A program made the position numbers and the translations under genes. DNA of 64,000 nt from Pseudomonas arsenicoxydans (lineage in GTDB: Bacteria > Pseudomonadota > Gammaproteobacteria > Pseudomonadales > Pseudomonadaceae), in NCBI RefSeq assembly GCF_006438915.1, contig NZ_RCZE01000005.1, forward strand, positions 248,001-312,000, written 5' to 3'. Positions within the stretch are counted from its first letter, which is position 1. Each line of letters opens with the position of its first letter. The notes under the pieces are model-generated. The model was given only the letters and a program-made list of their open reading frames with translations. It searched no databases and was not told where the DNA came from. Below, piece by piece: positions 8,690 to 16,205 of the stretch.

Positions 8690-10287
8690 GCGCTCACCTT
8701 CGGTACAGCATAGGCATCAAGGCTGGCCTGTTGCGCCTGGGCCAGCAGCAGCCACTTGTCGACTTTGCCCCGTGAAGTCAGGGGAATGTGGTCCAGAGCG
8801 ATGATCAACGAAGGGACGCAATAGTAGGCGAGGCGCGCCTCGCAGCGACGTCGCGCCGCCTCGATGTCGGTGGACGCAGGGCTGACGAAGGCCACCAGAT
8901 GACGACTGTCGAGTTTCAGCGTCACCGCTCGCTCGCAGGATCCGCATGACTCCAGCACCGCCGACACACTGTCGAGTTCGACCCGAAAACCCCGCACCTT
9001 GACCTGATCGTCGATGCGCCCCAAGTGTTCGAGTTCGCCCTCCTCCGTCCAGCGCCCCAAGTCGCGAGTCCGAAACATCATCCGGTCCTGACCAAGAAAT
9101 GGGTCGGGCCGATAACGTTCGGCGGTGAGCGCAGCATTCCCCAGGTAACCCGCTGTGACGCAATCCCCGCCCGCCCACATCTCCCCTCGCACCCCAATGG
9201 CACACTGTCGACCGTCTTCATCGAGCACGTACACCGTGTTATTGGGCGTGGGTTTGCCGATGGTCAGGGGCCTTCCGGTCCGATAACGCTGCATGGTGTT
9301 GACGATGGTGGTCTCGGTCGGGCCGCAGGCATTGTAAAACGTGCAAAACGACGACCAGCGATCGGCCAGTGGCTGGGGGCACGGCTCGCCGGCAACGGCC
9401 ACGACCTTGGCCTGTTGGCAACGTGCGGGATCGAGTGTGCCGAGAATCGACGGCGTGGCGATCAGCACGTCGCATTGCTCGGCGGTCTGAGCAATGTCTT
9501 TGCCCCGGATCATCAACGTCGCGCCATGCGCCAGGCAACCCAGGATCTCCCACGCGGCCATATCGAAGGCGATGTTCAGCATCTGCCCGACCTTGAGCCC
9601 AGGCTCCATGCCGAGGTTGCCCGGTTCCGTCAGCAGAATATTGCAGACATTGCGGTGGGTAACCCGAACGCCGTTGGGCTGCCCGGTGGTGCCGGAGGTG
9701 AACAACAGGAAGCACAGTTGATCCGGGGTCGTTGACGGCGTACCGGCCACGTTCAATTCGTCCGATGAGGTGGTTGGCACTGTCATGAAATCATCAAGGC
9801 AAATGCAGCGCTGAGCCGCTGTCAGGGGAATCTGCGACTCGAGGTTCGACAGCGTCAGCACAAGACGCGTGGCGGCAACCTCCATGATGTGGCGCAATTG
9901 CGGTGCCGGGGTGATCCCCACGTGCTGGGGAATGTAGGCCGCGCCCGCCTTCAATACGGCCAACATGCCCACCAGCATGGGGATCGAACGTTCCACGAAC
10001 AGGGCAACGTGATCACCAGGCTGGACGCCCTGGCTTATCAACTCGGCAGCCAGTCGATTGGCCTGTCTGTTCAATTCGTTGTAAGTGATGGACTCACCTT
10101 GCCAAAGAGCCGCAACACCTTGCGGGTGGGTCACGGCGTGCGCTTCGATTGCTTGATGAATCAAGGAGAACGCGGGCTTGACCGTCGGCCCACGCCCCAT
10201 TGTCTGCCAAAGGTCCTGATCAACAGCAGTCGCAGGCATCGGCGAATAGGTCAATGCAGGTTTGAGGGTGATTGAGTGCTCTTGCAT
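8686..10287 (-). CDS. Stand-alone adenylation (AMP-binding) protein, NRPS A-domain type
   Basis: 533 residues from the ATG at 10287; a TTG at 10365 would add 26 residues but has no better RBS. A-domain core motifs are in order: LFTSGTTGQPNGV (A3), FDMAAWEI (A4), NACGPTETT (A5), GEMWAGGDCVTAGYLG (A6), FRTRDLGRW (A7), GRIDDQVKVRGFRVEL (A8) and LTSRGKVDKWLL (A10 with the catalytic Lys). No thiolation, condensation or reductase domain follows, and no carrier protein is encoded nearby. In fungal TmpL this type of domain is fused to a membrane redox domain; here that partner is the next gene, overlapping by 4 bp. The substrate is unknown. Confidence 0.85.
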   Translation of the reverse strand: MQEHSITLKPALTYSPMPATAVDQDLWQTMGRGPTVKPAFSLIHQAIEAHAVTHPQGVAALWQGESITYNELNRQANRLAAELISQGVQPGDHVALFVERSIPMLVGMLAVLKAGAAYIPQHVGITPAPQLRHIMEVAATRLVLTLSNLESQIPLTAAQRCICLDDFMTVPTTSSDELNVAGTPSTTPDQLCFLLFTSGTTGQPNGVRVTHRNVCNILLTEPGNLGMEPGLKVGQMLNIAFDMAAWEILGCLAHGATLMIRGKDIAQTAEQCDVLIATPSILGTLDPARCQQAKVVAVAGEPCPQPLADRWSSFCTFYNACGPTETTIVNTMQRYRTGRPLTIGKPTPNNTVYVLDEDGRQCAIGVRGEMWAGGDCVTAGYLGNAALTAERYRPDPFLGQDRMMFRTRDLGRWTEEGELEHLGRIDDQVKVRGFRVELDSVSAVLESCGSCERAVTLKLDSRHLVAFVSPASTDIEAARRRCEARLAYYCVPSLIIALDHIPLTSRGKVDKWLLLAQAQQASLDAYAVPKVSA

Positions 10288-10434
10288 GTCAAAAATCTCA
10301 TCGGGCTCAATGTTTAAGCTCAAGACCGGACGGTTGCGCCGAGCCGATTCACTGGCTGGACGCAATGCCGCTTGCGCTTGTTACGGGGGTTGAGCCACGA
10401 CGTTTGACGCCATTACATGGATTACAACCAAAGA

Positions 10435-10444
10435 GGAACGTTCC
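10435..10444. promoter_or_regulatory. Perfect 10-bp palindrome between adenylation and sigma genes
   Basis: GGAACGTTCC lies in the 268-bp divergent region 10288-10555. It could be an operator for either side, but a 10-bp palindrome is weak evidence by itself. Apart from this and the promoter at 10484, I see nothing else defined in the region. Confidence 0.25.
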
Positions 10445-10483
10445 TACGAAATACAGGCCGTGGGATTTTCTTTTACGCTAGAG

Positions 10484-10509
10484 GGAATAACCTGCGTTAG
10501 ACGGCGTCT
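10484..10509 (+). promoter_or_regulatory. ECF-type autoregulatory promoter of sigma/anti-sigma operon
   Basis: GGAATAA (10484-10490), 14-bp spacer, CGTCT (10505-10509), about 47 bp before the sigma ATG. Same boxes and spacing as the catalase promoter at 6465-6489. Confidence 0.7.
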
Positions 10510-10555
10510 TCCTTGTGACTGCCGCCCTTCACTGACTCAGAACCCGCCCTTTCCC

Positions 10556-11062
10556 ATGAACGATATCGACGAACAACTCAGAGAAATCATTCCCAGGCTC
10601 CGGCGTTTCGCCGTGTCACTGACGCGCAATCCCAGCAGCGCCGACGATCTGGTGCAGTCGAGCCTGGAGCGAGCGCTGTCGAGTTGGGCGGACAAACGTC
10701 CTGAAGGCGACCTGCGCGCCTGGCTGTTTTCGATACTGTACCGGCAGTTTCTGGATGCCCACCGCCGTTCCCGGCGCTATGCGCGGATGCTCGAATTCTT
10801 TACCGGGCGTGACGACGCACAGCCATCGGTCGAACGCACGGTGATTGCCCAATCGACGCTGCAAGCCTTCGACCGGCTCACCACCGAACAGCGCGCCTTA
10901 CTGCTCTGGGTGTCGGTGGAAGGTTTGAGTTATAAAGAGGTCGCCGAGATTCTCGACGTCCCCACCGGCACCGTGATGTCCCGCCTGTCTCGCGCCCGCC
11001 AAGCCTTGCGCCAGCTCAGCGACGGCGAAATCACCAGCCCTTCTTTGCGGATACTCAAATGA
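10556..11062 (+). CDS. ECF-type RNA polymerase sigma factor
   Basis: 168 residues from the ATG at 10556; upstream in-frame codons would run through the promoter. Region 2 spans about 10-80 (RRFAVSLTRNPSSADDLVQSSLERAL, then GDLRAWLFSILYRQFLDAHRR), and region 4 about 110-160 (LTTEQRALLLWVSVEGLSYKEVAEILDVPTGTVMSRLSRARQAL, a typical HTH). The stop overlaps the start of the anti-sigma gene (ATGA). An ECF promoter of matching type lies upstream, implying autoregulation, and a second copy drives catalase/b561, which suggests an oxidative or envelope redox stress response. Confidence 0.92.
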   Translation: MNDIDEQLREIIPRLRRFAVSLTRNPSSADDLVQSSLERALSSWADKRPEGDLRAWLFSILYRQFLDAHRRSRRYARMLEFFTGRDDAQPSVERTVIAQSTLQAFDRLTTEQRALLLWVSVEGLSYKEVAEILDVPTGTVMSRLSRARQALRQLSDGEITSPSLRILK

Positions 11063-11811
11063 TCAGCATGCCCCCGAGCGAGCGTGACCTGCACGCCTAC
11101 GTCGATCACCAACTCACCGACGCCGACCGACGTCTGGTGGAGACGTATCTGGCCAGCAACCCGCAAATGGCGGCGCAAGTGCGCGCCTGGCAGCACGACG
11201 CCCAACAACTGCGCGCGGCCCTGAGCGGCGCCCTGCACGACACCGCCAACCCGGACCTCGACCCGGCGCTGATTCGCCAGCGCCTCAAACGCCAGTCGCG
11301 CCGCCATCTGGCCAGCGCAGCGGTGCTGTTGATCGCCGTCAGCGTCGGTGGGTTGAGCGGCTGGCAAGCGCGCCAAATGACCCTGCCCAGCCCCCCGTTG
11401 CCGATGACCGATGCCCTGCAGGCTTACCGGCTGATCGCCCAGCAAGGCATCCTGCCGGCGGACTACAAAGTCAGCGACGATGGCGACATGCAGGGTTGGC
11501 TCGACCGCTATTTTACCCGCGCCAATCGCCTGCCAGACCTGTCAGGTTCAGGCTTCAAACCGGTCAGTGGCCGTTTGCTCAGCACCGAACAAGGGCCGGC
11601 GGCGATGGTGGTTTACGAGGATCAGGGCGGGCACAAGATCAGCTTCTACGTGCGGCCACCGGGACCGAAAAACGTCTTCCTGCCACGGGGCAGTCGCAGC
11701 GATGGCGAGTTGCAGGCCGAGTACTGGTCGGGCAGCGGCTACAACTACGCAATGGTCAGCCCCAGCGATACGCCGGCGGCGAAGATGCTCAGGCAGACGG
11801 AGCAGTTCTGA
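11059..11811 (+). CDS. Transmembrane anti-sigma factor
   Basis: 250 residues, starting 4 bp inside the sigma gene. The N-terminal 80 residues are the cytoplasmic sigma-binding part (SERDLHAYVDHQLTDADRRLVETYL), an arrangement seen in many anti-sigma domains but without the CxxC of zinc anti-sigma proteins. One membrane helix follows near 93-110 (LASAAVLLIAVSVGGLSGW). The remaining 140 residues would be periplasmic and could sense the stress signal. Coupling to the ECF sigma gene makes the assignment firm; the inducing signal is not known. Confidence 0.88.
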   Translation: MISMPPSERDLHAYVDHQLTDADRRLVETYLASNPQMAAQVRAWQHDAQQLRAALSGALHDTANPDLDPALIRQRLKRQSRRHLASAAVLLIAVSVGGLSGWQARQMTLPSPPLPMTDALQAYRLIAQQGILPADYKVSDDGDMQGWLDRYFTRANRLPDLSGSGFKPVSGRLLSTEQGPAAMVVYEDQGGHKISFYVRPPGPKNVFLPRGSRSDGELQAEYWSGSGYNYAMVSPSDTPAAKMLRQTEQF

Positions 11812-11828
11812 ACACACCGCTGATCAAA

Positions 11829-11916
11829 TGTGGGAGCGGGCTTGCTCGCGAAGGCGGTGTGTCAGTCGGTATAGATGTGTCTGACACACCGCCTTCGCGA
11901 GCAGCCCGCTCCCACA
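11829..11916. repeat. REP inverted pair (REPIN), class A
   Basis: Two REP cores (TGTGGGAGCGGGCTTGCTCG and its mirror) flank a short loop; the arms are about 36 bp and nearly perfect. They lie just after the anti-sigma gene and before the convergent iclR gene. Confidence 0.9.
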
Positions 11917-11945
11917 GGGGTTCAGCGATGATCGGGAGAATGTGT

Positions 11946-12782
11946 TCAGCCTTGCCCAAACACCTGCGAAGGCCGGCGCAGCAGCGGATCGAATGGGTTA
12001 ATCCGCGGCCCGATCATCGCCGCTTCGCGCTTGAGCATCTCCACCACCGTCGGTAATCGATCCGGACCCAGCCGGTCACTGACCGTCGCCACACTCAACG
12101 CCGCCACCGCCCGCCCCTCTCGATCCAGAATCGGCACCGCCACCCCGGCCATGCCTTGCAGCACACCGGTGTTACGCCCCGCATACCCCAGCGCGCGCAC
12201 GGTCTCGACTTCCGAGCGCAGGAACACTTCGTCGTACAGATGGAAATCCTTGAGTCGCGGCAAGTTGTAGTGGATCACCGTATCGCGCTCCTCTTCCGGC
12301 AGGAACGCCAGAATCGCCAGGCTGCCCTGCCCCACGCCCAGCGCCACGCGTCCGCCAATATCGCCGGTGAACGTGCGGATCGGAAAAGGCCCTTCGCTGC
12401 GGTCCAGACAGATCGCGTCAAAACCGCTGCGTGCCAGTAAAAATAACGAATCTCCCAGCGAAGCCGAGAGCCGCAGCAGCGACGGACGCACCAGTTCGCG
12501 CAGGTTTCCGGTATTGCCCGCGCGCGCGGCCAAGGCAAAAAAATCCAGGCTCAGGCGATAGCGTTTGCTGCGCACATCCTGCTCGACCATGCCTTCGTCC
12601 ATCAAGCTGCGCAATAAACGGTGCGTGGTCGGTTGCGACAAGCCGATGCGTTGCGCCAGTTGCGTCACGCGCTCCCCGCCTTCGACGGTGTCACCGAGGC
12701 TGCGCAGTACTGCAAACAATCGGGAGACCGCACCGACACCGACTTCATTTTTGTTTTCATTCCGCTCAGTGGAATCTGACAT
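11946..12782 (-). CDS. IclR family transcriptional regulator
   Basis: 278 residues from the ATG at 12782 (GGGA 8 bp upstream); a TTG five codons earlier is less likely. N-terminal winged HTH (about 15-75): AVSRLFAVLRSLGD, RVTQLAQRIGLSQPTTHRLLRSLMDEGMVEQ. The C-terminal effector-binding GAF-like domain has DSLFLLARSGFDAICLDR and GMAGVAVPILDREGRAVAALSVAT. It diverges from the ABC transporter/dehydrogenase operon at 13025-19738, so it probably controls that operon in response to its substrate. Confidence 0.9.
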   Translation of the reverse strand: MSDSTERNENKNEVGVGAVSRLFAVLRSLGDTVEGGERVTQLAQRIGLSQPTTHRLLRSLMDEGMVEQDVRSKRYRLSLDFFALAARAGNTGNLRELVRPSLLRLSASLGDSLFLLARSGFDAICLDRSEGPFPIRTFTGDIGGRVALGVGQGSLAILAFLPEEERDTVIHYNLPRLKDFHLYDEVFLRSEVETVRALGYAGRNTGVLQGMAGVAVPILDREGRAVAALSVATVSDRLGPDRLPTVVEMLKREAAMIGPRINPFDPLLRRPSQVFGQG

Positions 12783-12807
12783 GTAGTTTCCCGACAATAA
12801 ATTTACT

Positions 12808-12843
12808 CACTGAATGAAATTGAAAATAGTCATCGCTTCAGTG
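12808..12843. promoter_or_regulatory. Candidate IclR operator region
   Basis: CACTGAA (12808-12814) and its mirror TTCAGTG (12837-12843) lie 22 bp apart in the 242-bp divergent region between iclR and the ABC operon, with A/T-rich sequence between them. Position is suggestive; half-sites are short. Confidence 0.35.
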
Positions 12844-13024
12844 AAATAGGCCATTGAGCCCATCCTAGTCTTCGTCCTAATCTGCGTCCACAGGGGCGAT
12901 TCGAACAACAGCGGCAGCCGACTCCAGTCGAGCGCCAACGCACCCAGCAAGACCTTTTCGTATCTGCCCATACAAAAAAGCGCGCCTTCGGGTGACGCAT
13001 AACAATCTCAGGTGGAGCGCAGTC

Positions 13025-14044
13025 ATGGCTTTTGTGCAACTTGAAGGACTCGGCAAACGTTACGGCGAGATCGACGCCGTCGTCGCCACCCACCTCTCGG
13101 TGGAAAAAGGCGAGTTCGTGTCCCTGCTCGGTCCGTCCGGGTGCGGCAAAACCACCACCCTGCAAATGATCGCCGGCTTCGTCGAAGTCACCAGCGGGCG
13201 CATCCTGCTCGACGGCCGCGACATCACCCACACCAAACCCGCCAGCCGTGGCCTGGGCGTGGTGTTCCAGAGTTACGCGCTGTTCCCGCACATGACCGTC
13301 AAGGACAACGTCGCCTTCGGCCTGCGGATGCGCAAAGTGCCGGCCGCCGGGTTGCAGCAACGCGTGGCCCGGGTGCTGAAACTGGTGCGACTGGATCAAC
13401 ATGCCGAGCGTTATCCCCGCGAACTGTCCGGTGGTCAGCGCCAGCGTGTGGCACTGGCCCGGGCCTTGGTGATCGAGCCGCCGGTGCTGCTGCTCGACGA
13501 GCCGCTGTCCAACCTCGACGCCAACCTGCGCGAAGAGATGCAGTTCGAAATCCGCCGCATCCAGCGCGAAGTCGGGATCACCACGCTGATGGTCACCCAC
13601 GACCAATCCGAAGCGCTGTCCATCAGCGACCGCGTGGTGGTGATGCAGGCCGGGCGCATCACGCAAATCGACGCGCCCTACACCCTGTACGAACACCCGC
13701 GCACCGAGTTCATTTCCGGCTTCGTCGGCAAAGCCAACCTGCTGCCCGGCGAGCGTGACAGCGCCGGCGTGGTGCAGGTGCGCAGTGGCGGCGACCTGAC
13801 CCTGAGTCTGCGCCCGGAAAAAATCGATTTGCACGAACAAAACCAAGGGCGTCTGCAAGGCAAGATCGCCAGCCGCTTCTTCCTCGGCAGCCAATGGTTG
13901 TACGGCGTCTCCACGGCCCTGGGCGACATCAGCGTGGTGCGCCGCAACGACGGTTCGACACCATTGAACGAAGGCACGGCGGTGGGTCTCGACTGGGACG
14001 CAAAACTGCTGCGGGTGCTGACGGTCGACGAGGTGTCGGCATGA
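13025..14044 (+). CDS. ABC transporter ATP-binding protein, PotA-like
   Basis: 339 residues from the ATG at 13025, with GGTGGAG 7 bp upstream. Walker A LLGPSGCGKTTTLQ (about 37-50), Q-loop VFQSYALFPHMTV, signature LSGGQRQRVALARAL, Walker B VLLLDEPLSNLDANLRE, H-loop MVTHDQ, then a C-terminal TOBE-like domain. It belongs to the spermidine/putrescine/opine importer class and would energise the two permeases that follow. First gene of a seven-gene operon; its stop overlaps the next start (ATGA). Confidence 0.93.
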   Translation: MAFVQLEGLGKRYGEIDAVVATHLSVEKGEFVSLLGPSGCGKTTTLQMIAGFVEVTSGRILLDGRDITHTKPASRGLGVVFQSYALFPHMTVKDNVAFGLRMRKVPAAGLQQRVARVLKLVRLDQHAERYPRELSGGQRQRVALARALVIEPPVLLLDEPLSNLDANLREEMQFEIRRIQREVGITTLMVTHDQSEALSISDRVVVMQAGRITQIDAPYTLYEHPRTEFISGFVGKANLLPGERDSAGVVQVRSGGDLTLSLRPEKIDLHEQNQGRLQGKIASRFFLGSQWLYGVSTALGDISVVRRNDGSTPLNEGTAVGLDWDAKLLRVLTVDEVSA

Positions 14045-14910
14045 ATACGTTGGCCGCCGTTCGCCAGAGACGTCAGGGTTACTTGTTGTCGGCACCGGCC
14101 CTGGCGTTGTACATCAGCTTGCTGGCCATCCCGCTGCTGCTGACGCTGGTGTTGTCGTTCAACGTCTTCGACTACAGCTCGGGGATCAAGGGCGACGCCT
14201 ACACGCTCAGTCATTACAGCAACCTGCTGGGCGACCCGTACTTCTACGAAATCTTTCTGCGCACGATGTGGATCAGCGCCCTGACCACCCTGCTGTGCGT
14301 GGTGATCGGCGTGCCCGAGGCCTACATCCTCAGCCGCATGGGCGCACCGTGGCGTTCGATTTTTCTGATTTTGATCCTCACGCCGCTACTGATTTCGGTG
14401 GTGGTGCGGGCGTTCGGCTGGAGCCTGTTGCTCGGCGCCGACGGCCTGGTCAATCAAACCCTGCAAGCCTTCGGCGGTTCGCCGATGAAGCTGTTGTACA
14501 CGCCGTTCGCGGTGGTGATTGCACTGGTTCACGTGATGCTGCCGTTCATGATCATTCCGGTCTGGACCTCGCTGCAGAAACTCGACCCGGCCGCCGAACA
14601 AGCCGCGATGTCCCTCGGCGCCAGTCACTTCACGGTGATGCGCCAGGTGATTCTGCCGCAGATCATGCCCGGCGTTCTGTCCGGCACCTTGATCGTGTTC
14701 GGTCTGGCCGCCAGCTCATTTGCGATCCCCGGCCTGCTGGGCGGGCGTCGCCTGAAAATGGTCGCCACGCTGATCTACGACCAGTACCTGTCGGAGCTGA
14801 ACTGGCCGATGGGCGCGGCAATTGCCGTGGCGCTGCTGTTGCTCAATCTGCTGATCATGCTGTCGTGGAACCGGATGATCGAAGGCCGCTACAAGAAGTC
14901 ATTGGGATAA
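14041..14910 (+). CDS. ABC transporter permease, PotB-like
   Basis: 289 residues from the ATG at 14041 that overlaps the ATPase stop by 4 bp; an earlier in-frame start would only duplicate ATPase coding sequence. About six membrane helices, starting LLSAPALALYISLLAIPLLLTLVLSF. The EAA cytoplasmic loop that contacts the ATPase is AAEQAAMSLGASHFTVMRQVILPQIMPG. Type I permease of the polyamine/opine class. Pairs with the next permease. Confidence 0.92.
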   Translation: MNTLAAVRQRRQGYLLSAPALALYISLLAIPLLLTLVLSFNVFDYSSGIKGDAYTLSHYSNLLGDPYFYEIFLRTMWISALTTLLCVVIGVPEAYILSRMGAPWRSIFLILILTPLLISVVVRAFGWSLLLGADGLVNQTLQAFGGSPMKLLYTPFAVVIALVHVMLPFMIIPVWTSLQKLDPAAEQAAMSLGASHFTVMRQVILPQIMPGVLSGTLIVFGLAASSFAIPGLLGGRRLKMVATLIYDQYLSELNWPMGAAIAVALLLLNLLIMLSWNRMIEGRYKKSLG

Positions 14911-14916
14911 CTTGTC

Positions 14917-15711
14917 ATGTCCAAGAACGGTCCTTTCGCCCTGCTGTTTCATGCCCTGGTGGTGGTGTTCATGCTCGCCCCGCTGGTGGTGGTTTGCCTC
15001 GTCGCGTTCACCCCGGAAAACACCCTGAGCCTGCCGACCACCGAGTTTTCCCTGCGCTGGTTCCGTGCGGTGTTCGAGCGCGCCGACTTTGTCGATGCGT
15101 TCTACAACAGTTTGATCCTGGCGTTCTGCGCCGCCAGCCTGGCGACCTTGATTGCGGTGCCAGCGGCGTTGGCGATCACCCGTTTCGAGTTTCCCGGACG
15201 GGACTTTTTCAACGGTCTGTTTCTATCGCCAATCATCATTCCGCACCTGGTGCTGGGCGTTGCCCTGCTGCGTCTGTTTGCGCTGATGGGGGTCAACGGC
15301 AGTTTCGCCTGGTTGATTTTCGCCCATGTGCTGGTGATCACGCCGTATGTGCTGCGACTGGTGTTGGCCTCGGCCATCGGCCTGGATCGCAGCGCCGAAT
15401 ATGCCGCGCAATCCCTCGGTGCCGGGCGCTTCACGCTGTTCCGGGAAATCACCTTGCCGATGATTCTGCCGGGGGTCGCGGGGGGATGGTTGCTGGCGTT
15501 CATCAACAGTTTTGACGAAGTCACACTGTCGATTTTCGTCACCTCGCCGGCCACGCAAACCCTGCCGGTGCGCATGTACGTGTACGCCACTGAATCCATC
15601 GATCCGATGATGGCGGCGGTGTCGGCCTTGGTGATCGCGCTGACCGCGCTGACCATGATTCTGCTTGATCGGGTCTACGGCCTGGATCGGGTGCTGGTGG
15701 GAAAACAATGA
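14917..15711 (+). CDS. ABC transporter permease, PotC-like
   Basis: 264 residues, 6 bp after the first permease. Membrane helices begin at LLFHALVVVFMLAPLVVVCLVAF. The EAA loop AEYAAQSLGAGRFTLFREITLPMILPG is clear. Together with the PotB-like subunit it would form the heterodimeric channel. The next gene, the 2Fe-2S subunit, starts 7 bp later, so transport and oxidation genes are tightly linked. Confidence 0.92.
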   Translation: MSKNGPFALLFHALVVVFMLAPLVVVCLVAFTPENTLSLPTTEFSLRWFRAVFERADFVDAFYNSLILAFCAASLATLIAVPAALAITRFEFPGRDFFNGLFLSPIIIPHLVLGVALLRLFALMGVNGSFAWLIFAHVLVITPYVLRLVLASAIGLDRSAEYAAQSLGAGRFTLFREITLPMILPGVAGGWLLAFINSFDEVTLSIFVTSPATQTLPVRMYVYATESIDPMMAAVSALVIALTALTMILLDRVYGLDRVLVGKQ

Positions 15712-15718
15712 GGGCGCC

Positions 15719-16009
15719 ATGGCTTTGCTGAAACGACTGGCCGAAGGCGACCGCCCGGCCGTGAACTTTACCCTCGACGGCCAACCGGCCAGCGCCCTGC
15801 TCGGCGACACCGTGCTGACCGCGGTGCTGACCTGCAGCGAGCACCTGCGCGGCAGCGACTTCAGCGCCGAACCCCGCGCCGGGTTCTGCCTGATGGGCGC
15901 GTGCCAGGACTGCTGGGTCCGCCTGGGCGACGGCCGACGCGTGCGCGCGTGCTCGACGCTGCTTGAGACCGACCACCACATCACCCGCGAACCGGGGCGC
16001 TCGCTATGA
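15719..16009 (+). CDS. Small (2Fe-2S) subunit of an HcnA/opine-oxidase-type dehydrogenase
   Basis: 96 residues from the ATG at 15719. A 2Fe-2S ferredoxin-like fold of the HcnA / SoxX-like family: NFTLDGQPASALLGDTVLTAVLTC, then the Cys cluster GFCLMGACQDCWV and a later Cys in RACSTLL. In this family the small Fe-S protein is one of three subunits with an FAD/BFD protein and a DAO-type flavoprotein, both of which follow. HcnA itself has the same size, but the linked ABC importer argues for an amino acid or opine substrate rather than glycine-to-cyanide. Confidence 0.82.
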   Translation: MALLKRLAEGDRPAVNFTLDGQPASALLGDTVLTAVLTCSEHLRGSDFSAEPRAGFCLMGACQDCWVRLGDGRRVRACSTLLETDHHITREPGRSL

Positions 16010-16080
16010 ACACACTTTTCAACTGTCCTCCCACAGGGATTCAGCGTCGATCACGACACATGCAATCGACACAAATCAAA

Positions 16081-16170
16081 TGTGGGAGCGGGCTTGCTCG
16101 CGAATGCGGAGTATCAGTCACTACCTACGTTGAAAGTACCGCCGCCTTCGCGAGCAAGCCCGCTCCCACA
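16081..16170. repeat. REPIN inside the dehydrogenase operon, class A
   Basis: Inverted pair of TGTGGGAGCGGGCTTGCTCG cores in the 196-bp gap between the small subunit and the FAD subunit. This is the only large gap in the operon and may stabilise or attenuate the mRNA. Confidence 0.9.
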
Positions 16171-16205
16171 GGGGATTTGTGGCGATCGTTTGATGGGTGG
16201 CGGGT

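Noticed and set aside
10288..10365. TTG-initiated 26-residue extension of the adenylation protein
   Set aside because: No RBS and no A-domain sequence in it; the ATG at 10287 is preferred, though not proven.
12830..14095. Minus-strand ORF (421 codons) over the ABC ATPase
   Set aside because: Antisense shadow; low-complexity His/Asp/Gln-rich translation.
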